A DNA stretch of 28,650 nt from Pelomyxa schiedti (lineage: Eukaryota; Evosea; Pelobiontida; Pelomyxidae). The stretch spans positions 1 through 28,650 of the forward strand of contig JAHLWZ010001020.1 in the NCBI GenBank assembly GCA_020536535.1. Direction: 5' to 3'. A program made the position numbers and the translations under genes. The notes under the pieces are model-generated. The model did no database searches and was not told the DNA's origin. It was given only the letters and a program-made list of their open reading frames with translations. Position 1 is the first letter of the stretch. Every line of letters begins with the position of its first letter. Below, one piece after another: positions 1 through 9,865 of this stretch.

Positions 1-126
1 CCAATCTACTGTACACAAATAAAGGGCAGCTTAAACTTGCAGGTCTGTTTCCTGTCTTTGCCATATCTTGCTCACTGCAAAAGATTTTGGACTTGCAAGA
101 AGTTATGGTTCTCCTCTTCGGTGCTA
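1..126 (+). repeat. Inverted partial copy of the CDK gene (window edge)
   Basis: Bases 1-121 are an exact reverse complement of 1089-1209, with similarity running to about base 126. The copied piece covers the end of kinase exon 4, all of intron 4 and the start of exon 5 (the DFG exon) of the gene at 133-2181, but reads on the + strand. It stops at a short shared motif (GCTAT), 7 bp beyond the stop codon of the intact gene. Identity is complete even in the intron, so it is either a very recent inverted duplication or a chimeric join. The copy runs off the left edge, so its full extent is unknown. Confidence 0.9.
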
Positions 127-132
127 TGGTTT

Positions 133-2181
133 TCAGACTTCTTCAATCAGAGTGGGCTCTTCTTCCATTTCAGAGGCAACCATCCTTCTCCTGAGGTCCT
201 CCTTTGGCGCTCGTGCTCCGCGTAGTTCGTTCTCCTCAAACTCTATCACTGCGGCTTGGTTTATCCCCAGGCTTCCTCCAAACACTCCGCCGGCACTGCT
301 GCGTTGGGGTGGTACTCGGCCGCCAACTTCTTTCCCTGTGTTGGGCATAACAGGTGCGTTCATTGCTGCGGAAGCGTTTCTCTGCATTTCTGTCCTGCTT
401 TTGAAGGTTGGCATCATATCTGGTGATTTAGGGAGGGGCTTCTCGGAAAGATAGCGATGTCTCAAGGCCTCTCGTGCGGTTATTCGTTTTAAGGGATCGT
501 AGCTGCAATTGTTCTATCAATGGAAAGGCATTGGAGCTTGGATGAGTACGTGAGAAGACAGTCAAGTAGATCAATGCAGGAGTCACTCATGTTGCGAAAT
601 TTCGTTTTGAGATTACTGTAGGGATAAGAAAGGCCGCCTAGCATTGTTTTGGCATGTGGGAGTGACGTGACACCTTTGCACATAAGTAAAGTAAAGTTTG
701 TTTGGGAGGCTGACCAGGCCAAATCTTCTCAGTTGGTGTCCCGAGTAATTTACAGATCCTTTGCATCTCTTCTACTTCAGTTCTACCTGGAAGGATGGGT
801 GTATGCAATAGCAGTTCCCCAAAGATGCACCTGTGAACACTTAGACAAGGGAAAAAAGCAGGGTGGGAGTACCCTGCACTCCAAAGATCAATTGGTGTTC
901 CATATGTTTGCTGTTCAATCCACAAAGAACAGATTTTTATTGAAGATAAACAATAAATAACAAAAAAAGAAAAGTTAAACAAACCTGACCCAACAGCAAT
1001 TCAGGACAACGATACCAAAGGGTCTGAAAGTAATTAATAACATTTCTTTGAGTGTTTATGCACTAACCACCACTTTTGGAGTGATAGCCCGAAGAGGAGA
1101 ACCATAACTTCTTGCAAGTCCAAAATCTTTTGCAGTGAGCAAGATATGGCAAAGACAGGAAACAGACCTGCAAGTTTAAGCTGCCCTTTATTTGTGTACA
1201 GTAGATTGGAACTTTTTACATCTCTATGTATAACCCAGTGGTCATGTAGGTATGCCAAACCCTGATACTACCTTAGACCTTACAGGAAGGGAAGAAAACC
1301 ATACAGTGAGCAACTGAATCATCAAGCATTTTATCTCAGACTCCGAAAATGGGTGAGTCACACTATCGAGTAGGAGGGCCAGGTCGTGATCCGCATAGTC
1401 AAATACAAGGAACAGAGACTCTTGTAACTCGCCGACCACAACCTCCCTCAGATTGACAATATTTTGATGGGAAAGTTCTTGGGGGGATGGGAGGAAAGAA
1501 AATTCCTGATTACTGTAGAACACATTCAAAAAAATAACATAATTGTAAAAATACAAAGAAATGATGGCAATAAAATCACCTAGTCATACATCCATGACAA
1601 GACAGTGATACACCACTACGAAAATGTTACCTTTGAGGATTTTTATTTCTCTCAATGCGGTCATTGGAAAGCCTTCTTTCTCTCTCTCCATTCTGAGTTT
1701 TTTGAGAGCCACAATTTCATCAGTCATCATGTCTCTAGCTTTGTAAACAACGCCATAGGTTCCTGACTTCCTAGTAAAAACGTATACAGTGTTGCAGAGG
1801 GTGGAGCACACCTTCGCCAATACAATTTAGTTTCTGAAAGCAATCTACTGTTCTGCACGCACCAAGAATTCCAGAGTAGTAGTGGGAGCTGTCCCCATCC
1901 CTAAGTTGCACAGTTTTGCCAGTGCACCAACTTTTGATGGTCACAGGTCCAGAGACTTGAGAGTGTGTTGGTGATTGCGAGGACAAACGTGATGGAACCG
2001 AGCGAGCTGTGGTAGGAAAAATGGGCGACGTGTGTTGCAACGTTCGCGACAAGGAATGCTGCGAAAAAGATGTAGTAGTCGAGGTGGTGGCAGTCGTTGT
2101 AGCCGAAGAACTGGCCACAGTCTTAGATGAAGCAGAGCCAGGGTTGGGTATTCTAGGCTGCGGCGTACCGCGTGTCAGCAT
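133..2181 (-). CDS. Cyclin-dependent kinase, CDK10/CDK11 type
   Basis: Ser/Thr kinase, about 504 aa. Exons, coding order: 2181-1812, 1762-1631, 1477-1305, 1261-1168, 1126-1068, 1023-985, 910-873, 830-715, 673-550, 502-133; all phases agree. A Ser/Thr-rich leader (about 100 aa) precedes the motif [13 protein letters not shown], typical of CDK10/11. Then come the Gly loop (IGEGTYGVV), catalytic Lys (VALKK), a PMTALRE cyclin-binding helix in place of [38 protein letters not shown] and a C-tail with [17 protein letters not shown] is CPE here. GCIFGELL and [11 protein letters not shown] favour CDK11; the N-terminal motif fits CDK10. CDK11 acts in transcription and splicing, CDK10 with cyclin M; which applies is open. 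The start is the first ATG in frame. It is head-to-head with CCT8. Confidence 0.92.
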
Positions 2182-2440
2182 GTCTTGTAGATCTAGGTTA
2201 ATTACGAGGAAATGCACTGCTTCCTCCTGGCAGGCACATTAATGTGCCAATGGAATGACACGGGCATTCTTCCAAAAAAACCCCTGAGGACCAGGAACTT
2301 GGAGAGTAATGGTCCTGAGGAAAGGGTGAGATCAGTAATTTGATCTGGTGCCAATTCTCTCGTTTTCTAAAACCAATTGCAAGCAATCAACACGTCAAAG
2401 CCGACACCCGAGCGACACCCACAGCACTAGAGACAAACAA
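2182..2440. promoter_or_regulatory. Divergent promoter between CDK and CCT8
   Basis: 259 bp lie between the CDK start (- strand) and the CCT8 start (+ strand), so they probably share a bidirectional promoter. The region is mixed sequence with an A-run near 2274. I see no clear TATA box. An in-frame ATG at 2348 could extend CCT8 by 31 residues, but that extension does not look like the family's N-terminus. Confidence 0.5.
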
Positions 2441-4493
2441 ATGGTAGATCTGCTTAAAGAGGGTTCAAAGCATTTCTCGGGGCTCGAGGAGGCCATTTTG
2501 CGTAACTGCGATGCCGTAAAGAAGCTGTCCCAGATCGTGAGAACGTCTCTAGGTCCCAATGGTAAACCCCACTTTTCCCCCCCTTTTTTTTTGCTGGAGG
2601 CAAGATCCAAACGTGTGGGCAGGGCTTAACAAAATGGTCATCAATCACTTGGAGAAGTTATTTGTGACCAGCGATGCAGCCACCATTATCAAAGAGCTGG
2701 AAGTTGTTCACCCTGCTGCCAAGATGGTAGTAATCGCTGCCCAGCAACAAGAAACGGAGGTTTCCCCTGCTTTACCTTCCGTTTGTGTTTGGTTTACATT
2801 TGACTTTTTGTTTTCTAAGGTGGGAGACTGCACTAATCTTGTTGTATCGTTTGCTGGTGAGCTTATGACCCAGGCTGAGAATCTCCTACGAATGGGGCTT
2901 CATCCTAGCCAAATTGTGGAAGGATATTCCCGTGCAGGAAGAAAGGCACTCGAACTCATGGAAGAACTCACCGCACATAAAGTCGTAAATCTGGCTGATC
3001 CTGTGGAGGTGACCTTACCCTCCTTTTTTGCATATCCGAGTTCATGCTTACGGACAGGTTGCTCGATGTTTAAGAGCTACCATCCAGGCCAAACAATATG
3101 GGTACCACGATGTCATTTGCCCACTAATTGCACGGGCATGTGTTAACATCCTCCCACGGGATCCCACACAATTCAACGTAGACAATGTCCGTGTTGCAAA
3201 AATTCTTGGTGGTGGTGTTTCAGATTCTATGATTGTAAGAGGATTTGTTATCACTCGCGAAGTTGAAGGTTTTCCGTCTTGTTATGTGATAAGGGTAACA
3301 GCCTTACAGGAACAATCAAGCACGTTAACGCAGCCAAGATAGCTGTTTTCTCTGGAGGATTTGATATTCCCAAACCTGAAACGAAAGGCACTGTACTCAT
3401 TGAGAACGCTGAGCAACTTTTGAACTACAGTCGATCAGAGGAAGAAATTCTTGAGCAGGTTGACAAACTGCTGTCCCTATTCCTCTTTTCACTCTTGAAA
3501 GGCTGTGAAAGATTTAGTGGCTGCCGGAGTTAATGTTGTTGTCTCCGGTTCGAGTGTTGGAGAACTGTCACTTCATTACCTGGAGAGATATAGAATAATG
3601 TTGGTAAAAGTACTGTCTAGGTTTGACCTTCGCAGACTTTGCCTTGCAGTTCACGCAACCCCACTTATTTCTTTGGTATTTCTCCAGATTAAACAACTAA
3701 AATAACGTAACAAAAAAGCCACTAACGCAGTGAAACGAAGGGAGTTCCAACACCAGATAAACTCGGAACATGCGATGTTGTCACACAAGAAGAGATTGGC
3801 AGCACAATGTGCACTATATTTAGACAGGAAGCAGACACATCCAAATTAGCCACTCTTATTGTTCGTGCTTCAACCCAGAATGTTCTCGATGACATAGAGC
3901 GCGCTGTTGGTTGTTCTTTTTTTTTTTTTCTCAAAATTGCTTGTGATTTATGAGCTTCTCCTCAAACAGATGATGGTGTAAGTGTATTCAAGCAGATGAC
4001 GAAGGATGGCAGATTTGTGGCTGGTGCAGGAGCATGTGAGACTGAGCTTGCCATAAGAATCAGCTCTTGGGGTGAAACCCAGCCAGGACTTGATCAGTAT
4101 GCCATCAAGAAATTTGCCGAGGTACCAGCTCCTTTTTTCTTCCTTTAAATGTGCATTAATTGACAAGGGCAGGCATTTGAGGTTGTCCCTCGAACCCTCT
4201 CTGAAAACTCTGGGCTGAACCAAACCGAGACAGTATCCAAGCTTTACGCCGCACACCAATCCGGCAAACCGCACGCAGGAGTGGACATCGAAGGGAACAA
4301 CGGCGGCATCCTCCCCAACTCCGTGGAGGAAGGAGTCCTAGACCACCTAGGCAGCAAGCGACAAGCCATAGAGCTAGCCACCAACGCTGCCGTCACCATC
4401 CTACGGGTGGACCAAATCATCATGCAAAAGCAAGCCGGTGGGCCCAAGCCACCCAAACAAGGCGGTGCCATGGACGCCGGTGACGACTATTGA
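2441..4493 (+). CDS. CCT8: T-complex protein 1 subunit theta (CCT8)
   Basis: One of eight subunits of the cytosolic TRiC/CCT ring that folds actin, tubulin and other clients using ATP. Exons 2441-2561, 2623-2759, 2820-3008, 3058-3268, 3310-3458, 3502-3675, 3741-3909, 3970-4121, 4173-4493 give 540 aa, close to the usual length (about 548). It starts MVDLLKEGSKHFSGLEEA and shows TSLGPNG (ATP loop), NKMVINHLEKLFVT, DAATI, AAKM, the apical domain, GTVLIENAEQLL, DDIERAV, and ends with TNAAVTILRVDQIIM and AGGPKPP, diagnostic of theta. Two nucleotide-site motifs differ from the animal form: GDCTN for GDGTN and GAGA for GGGA. The poly(A) signal AATAAA lies 62 nt after the stop. This is a good frame and phase reference for the window. 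Confidence 0.97.
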
Positions 4494-4554
4494 CCCCCCA
4501 TCACGTGATCCTCTCATCAATGTCAGCCCCAGCAGCATTCACCATCGCACTCAG

Positions 4555-4560
4555 AATAAA
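4555..4560 (+). terminator. Poly(A) signal of CCT8
   Basis: AATAAA followed by an A-run, 62 nt downstream of the CCT8 stop codon and about 200 nt before the next start on the same strand. Confidence 0.6.
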
Positions 4561-4756
4561 AAAAAAGAACTTCAGTAGAATTCCATCTATTTTTTGCTGT
4601 AGTTCCACAACAACAGGAAACGCACTCCACCAAATCTCCAGCGGCTAGTAGGCGCACAAAGGCGTAAAAGCATCATGAGTGGTTGTGCCATAATGATGCG
4701 GGCTTCATTCCGTATTCTGCAAAAAAAATCATCACTCTGGATTTTTCCTGCAACGG

Positions 4757-7700
4757 ATGATACGGAAGAAACCCCAACGTAAACAACAGGTGAAGCAGCA
4801 ACAGCAGAATAAAGATGGTGATGATACAGGAACACCAATAGTAGAGAGCCACCCGTCTTCCAACACCACAACAACAATTGCAGCAGCAACAGCCAAAACG
4901 ATGACAGTGGCAAGTAAACCCATAATTGGCGAGGCGGGGGAGGCGTTGGGGTCTGTTGGGATCCGGGAGCCGGGGTTTGTTGAGGGAAGGAAGGGAATGC
5001 TGAAGGGAGTTATGGGACCAGGGGACGTCGTGAATTTGGGGGCATCGGGAAGACCTCAGGGGTCCAAAGTGATTGGTTGCAATTCATCAATGTGAGTGAG
5101 CTCAAGTTTTCTTGTGAGAATCATTTTGTTGAGTATTTGGCATTTAACAGTGACAATGTGTTTCGTGGTATTTGATTTGGATAGTAGTACTTTTGTAAAT
5201 GTTTGTTGTTATATTGTCATTCAAAGAAAACCTGAAGTGAGGGGGACACTGGGGTGAAATACATTGAACCTGCTGATGACTTTGTTCTCTTGTATGGACT
5301 TTCTCCTGGGTCTCTGAAATTGAGTTGGTGTAGCACCTGGTCAAATTTCCTTGGTTTTGAGGAACAACAAGTACTACTGGCAGTTTCTTTATGTGGCACT
5401 TATCTATTTTAAGGGAGTCCTTCGCTTTGTCTACAATACCAAATTCCTCTCCAAAAACTCTGATATCATTCCTGTTGTGCATGGGAGTCCATCACAAGAG
5501 TTGAATGTCTCATTTGAAAGTGCAGCATTTCCAGGGACTTTTGTTTCCAATGTGACTTTGAGCAATGGCACCAATGAAGTAACCCGCGATTTGACCAGTG
5601 CTGCCAGCTTTAGTATGAACTGGAATCAATTTACAATATCTTCTAAATCACTCCTCGGTTCACTTCTCAAGGACTGTCCCTGAGCCCCTCCCACTTCAAA
5701 GATGTTCAAGAAACCAAGTCTTTGTATGAAGACCTAGTGAAAAGGCTTTCACAGGGTCGTGCAACTTCTGACCTACCAGAAAGTAAACTTCTTCATATCC
5801 TTGGATACCTACCTCTATCACGTTTATTCCGTCCTGTGCATGATTTTTTGGGAGAGAACATTCCCTTCTATCTTCATGTCGACCAGAGAGAGTAGTTCCT
5901 CTCCTCTTCTGAACTCACTGAGCAATTACGTAGACAGGAGCAGCTATTTACACAAGCACTCGATTACTTAGATATTCACGAAGGATTATCGTTTCTTCAT
6001 ATCGGGCTTTCACAGTGCAGAATACCTGTCATAATATCAGCTCTTTTTGGAGTATTTATTTTCTAAACTTTTACAACTGGCCAACACTCAAAAGGGCCAG
6101 CTTGATTATACTATATGGAACATTGACAGTGCATTGGAAGACCTCACACGGTTCAGGCCAAATAAAAACTACCAAAATAATTTTTCATAGATACTTCATT
6201 GCACAAATATCTCCTGACTATGGCATTCATAATGTGAAGCTTTATTTACAAAACTGCTTTCTGTTTGAGGCAACTCCTGTCAATCAGTTTGATCGTGTAT
6301 TAATCTGTGGGCGAGCTCCACAGGCAAGGTTTCGTCAATTATGCAATCTCATAAAACCTGGTGGCCTCCTAGTGGTACATTTTTGGTTTCTAGTCATATG
6401 AAAACTGACACGAAAAAATAGGGGTGTTTTGACACGGCGGCCCAATCAAAGGTAGTATTAGTCAAGAAGGACTTCGATGGAGTCATCAGGCGGCTTGCTC
6501 TTCCTTTCGCACAAGATATAGATCCCACTACTGCAGTTGTGCCCCTTTTAACTCCTCCAATGGTCTCTGAAGTGCAAGCAAGGGTAACTCCCCATATTTC
6601 TCATGAGTTTATAACACTGGCCAGTTTGCAAGAGTGAACGGAGATTTTTCAGATGAAGAAGGTGCATGTCTGATAAGTTCCGTTAATTTACTCCTTCACA
6701 GAGTTGAGACAATGGCTTCTATATATTAGTGAGGCTTATGGGGTCGAGCTTCCAGATTACTCTACAAAAATTTTGAGTTCAGGATTTTCTATTTCCATCC
6801 TTAAAGAAGGTACCCTTCAAACACGTATCTACAGCTTATGTACCACATAATTGTAGTTGGGCTCACAAACAAAGACGTAGCTAGCCTTGGTATTTTACAG
6901 TCACATTGCTCTGCCCTTAAATTTGCTATGGACAAATACCTTGAGTTCCAGAAAGCACTAAACGATGAAACAAAAAGTAAAGTGCAATCTCCGTTTTTCT
7001 CTGTTGATTTCATCTCTTAGTTACTTCCCAAGAACTTGTTGTGAAGCCGACACAAGTAAAGATTATTTTTACTCGGGTCGGGGTAGTTGAATCAGAATTT
7101 GATGCCGATGTGGACCTCGTTTTAACTTGGAAAGATGAAACTGCCTGGAGAGAGTTTGCAGTTATACATAAAAAGGTTGAAGGAATGAATCTAAATACAC
7201 TTAGGCAGAAAAGAATCTTAATACCGATAACGATCAGCAGTCAAAACTTGTGCATATTCCCCTGGCACAGTTGCAACAACTACCAATACTGGCCTTTCCC
7301 AATTCCAAAGGCGATGTTACACTGACAGGAGAATCTGCTTACATTATATGTCAAACTGGCATGATAGAGTACCACGTCTCATTCACTGGTACATTTTCTG
7401 AAATTATGGAGCTTCAACGGTGTCTGGTTTCCTTTTTTCCACTTCAGCTCATCTATTAAAAAGATTCCCATTTGATAGACAGGTTACCATTCAACGTCTC
7501 TACCTTTTATCTTAACCCTCAAATAGCTACTGCACTTGAACATACAACATGATAGTCGGAAGCAACCGGGTTTAACTGTCATCTGGGATCTAAAGGATTT
7601 GTTTCAAGAAAGTGTGAGAACACGGCCCGAAAAGTAAAGATAATACAGAAACTGCTGGAATAAGTGTCCTTATAGGGAAAAAAACAAGATATTGGAACTG

Positions 7701-8485
7701 GTTTCTGCCGATAGGGAATGGGCCAGGGCAGAAGCTAAAATAGACAAAGAACCTTCCAGTGCTCAAGAACCAAGAGAAATAGAACAATTTATTTTGGTTG
7801 CCCAGGCAGAGAGTGTGTGTTTAATCTGAGTTTCTGAGTTAATTTAATTTACAGGATATTCGTCATACTTTATGTGGAACATTGTCTTCATGATGTTCCT
7901 GATTGTGGTTCTCTCGTTTCTAACTTTTACTATACCTGCTGAAGATGGAGCTGGTCGCCTAGGCCTAAATCTCACACTTATGTTAACTGCAGTTGCGTAC
8001 AAGGTAACTTCTGAATGTCTTTCCTAAGGCAGTTCTGACCCCCCTAGTATGTCATAGCAGGCTATCTCCCAAAAACTACTTATCTCACTTTACTGGACAA
8101 ATATGTAATCATTGGCTTCATTATTCTCGCTTCAGTTATTTGTGAGAATTCAACCGCCTCTGTTGCGGAAGATGATTCTGCACCCTTCTTTGACAACATG
8201 GCAAAGTTGACTCTAATTCCGGTAGCATCCTCATAATTATTTAGCACTGCCCATTCATGTTTTTTTCGTGTTAACACCGCTTTGAACCAGATATGGCTAC
8301 TTCTTCATGTTGGAATTGTTCTAGGTTGTTCATTGGACCTCTTTAGACAAAGCTGGGATGAAGTGGAAGCCTCACAAGAAACTACGGAGCCATCAACCAC
8401 ACCTGGAAAACCTACAGACCCAGCCATTCCACCCATGGCCGTTTCTGTAATAGCTGCTTTGGCAGCAAAAAAGGGCTCAAGGTAA
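4757..8485 (+). CDS. PIMT-like / SAM domain / pentameric ligand-gated ion channel fusion
   Basis: About 921 aa. Exons 4757-5091, 5238-5370, 5414-5612, 5672-5835, 5896-6051, 6095-6150, 6191-6374, 6422-6583, (6653-6661), 6704-6809, 6857-6976, 7021-7175, 7214-7419, 7464-7482, 7527-7633, 7676-7812, 7855-8003, 8048-8221, 8291-8485; phases agree throughout. Order: low-complexity N-terminus; unassigned beta-rich part (about 112-222); PIMT/PCMTD-like fold (about 225-460; EGLSFLHIG, then QFDRVLICG and IKPGGLLV) whose SAM-cofactor loop is GLSQ rather than GxGxG; SAM domain (about 466-530; LTNKDVASLGI); channel ligand-binding domain (VDLVLTWKDE, FPFDRQ without the two Cys); TM1 FMMFLIVVLSFLTFTIP, TM2 GRLGLNLTLMLT, TM3 after LPKTTYLTLLDKY, TM4 WLLLHVGIVLGC. 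The two ends are the least certain parts; SAM-to-channel continuity is strong. The gene ends 103 bp from MOB, tail-to-tail. Confidence 0.72.
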
Positions 8486-8588
8486 TAATATCATTACCTC
8501 CAACTGGCCCCAAAATTGTAGTGCGGTACTAGTAACAAGTTTGAAATTATCCCTTTTTGTTTTTGTGAATTTCTTTTTTGGAGGAAGC

Positions 8589-9688
8589 TCATGGCTTGAG
8601 CCCATATTCCGTGTGTATATCGTCAATTATGCCTTAGGTGATAAGTGGACAAAAGTTGAAGTGAGGAAGGTACTTTGCATGGGAGCAAGTTGCTTCTTTT
8701 CAATAAGGTTCCACCTGCGAACAAAGAGGTAGAAGTGCTGAAAAGTTTTGATCAATTGGCCAAAACAAAAGGGGAAGAGATTATTTACCTTAAATCCTGT
8801 ATTGAAGTGGGCATGAAGCTCCAGTTGCCTCAATTTCTCCAGGTGAGAATAGTACATATGGGCGTACCTAAAACCGTTACCGATATAAAATTGCAGAGGA
8901 TGGCAACACTCTGAAAAGTCGGGTAAATATTTTCTTTACAGTAGTTGGAAAGTTCTTTGGTGGAGGATCACGAATTTCTAGTGGGAAAATGGTTTGGTCA
9001 TCAAGCATACCTGTAGGGATTTAGATAGAACTTGTCAAAGAACTCTACTTGCCTTGAATCCAGTTCATAAGATTAGTTACATACTGAGAAGCAGACACTT
9101 GCTCAGGGGTTTTGCTGGAGCTGCCTTCTCCCCAAAGGTACTGTGGTACAGGCAATGAGCGGAAAGGAAAATGTTTCTGGTAGAAAAAAGTTACCTCAAA
9201 AGGACCAGCACTCATTGTGGGGCATGCAGTGGCCGTGCAAAAGTCGGAAATTGCACCAAAGAGAAGGTTCACTTGATTAAAGAAATCAATTGTATTCACT
9301 GCAAGCCAGGCGGACATAGCTGTGCTCTTCATGCCAAATGTTAGCCCAAGTATGCCCGTATGAGTGGAGGTTGTGTTGAAATAAAAGGCAATAGAGTAAA
9401 TATCCATGTGTTAGGTATTCGCTCTATCTGCAGTTAAGAAAACACACCGGGGGTACTTCAACAGCAGCCATATAATCCCCAGCATGAAGTGTGCCTAAAA
9501 ACGATATTTATTTCCTATGGGGAAAAAAAAAAAAAAAAAAACGAAAAAACGAACAAAGCGAGAGGAGTAAAAGAAAAAAAAAAAAAGGGCAGCGTACTTT
9601 TTGCCCTCTTGTGAAGGGCGTGCAACGTGGTTTCCTTCACGTACTGCTTCTTGGGTCTAAATGTGTTCCTTTGTCCTGGCCAGAACAT
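8589..9688 (-). CDS. MOB kinase activator family protein
   Basis: Small adaptor that binds and activates NDR/LATS kinases (Hippo, mitotic exit). 215 aa, the family's normal size. Exons, coding order: 9688-9598, 9494-9448, 9326-9195, 9140-9053, 9010-8908, 8867-8789, 8737-8674, 8632-8589. Motifs in order: TFRPKK near the N-terminus, AWLAVNTIDFFNQVNLLFG, FCTATACPTMSAG (two zinc Cys, C-x4-C), LMNWIQG, PPPKNF, RLFRVYAHMYYSH (two zinc His, H-x4-H), FNTGFKHFYLFV and LIEKKQLAPMQ. Intron 4 (9011-9052) needs a GC donor, AAG|GCAAGT, with AG acceptor. It converges with the channel gene. I cannot say which MOB subfamily (MOB1, 2 or 3) it belongs to. Confidence 0.93.
9011..9052 (-). other. GC-AG intron in MOB
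   Basis: Only a GC donor (AAG|GCAAGT, the ideal GC-type consensus) keeps WIQG joined in frame to the next exon MLDDQTIFP. Read through without splicing, the exon stops after two more codons at TAG. The acceptor is CTACAG. Confidence 0.75.
9523..9586. repeat. Poly(A)/purine tracts in the MOB first intron
   Basis: Two long A-runs separated by a purine-rich stretch fill much of MOB intron 1 (9495-9597). On the coding strand they are pyrimidine-rich and lie upstream of the acceptor. They are simple sequence and carry no ORF of interest. Confidence 0.7.
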
Positions 9689-9865
9689 TTTTCTTCTTTA
9701 CTACCCGCAGACAGACTTTTTCAAAGTAAAAAGAAAAACAAAAAACGACCACCGGACGCTCGGCCCCTCGCTTTTCTCCTTTCTTGATAAAAATCAAAAG
9801 AATCGAATTCAATTTTTGTTGTGTTTTCGCCTTTTCTGAGGTTCAATCAACAAGGGACATTGAAC

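Noticed and set aside
1..225. A functional second kinase gene on the + strand
   Set aside because: Only about 126 bases match; the frame then runs into unrelated antisense sequence of the intact gene's last exon.
4587..4923. Minus-strand ORF with an apparent signal/TM segment (Val/Ala-rich)
   Set aside because: It is the complement of a Thr/Ala/Gln-rich low-complexity stretch in the first exon of the fusion gene. Such repeats read as hydrophobic on the other strand.
8588..9024. A phase-consistent + strand exon chain resembling an arrestin C-domain at the end of the channel gene
   Set aside because: It is antisense to the MOB gene, whose motifs and zinc ligands are far stronger. The channel gene ends at the TAA at 8483-8485.
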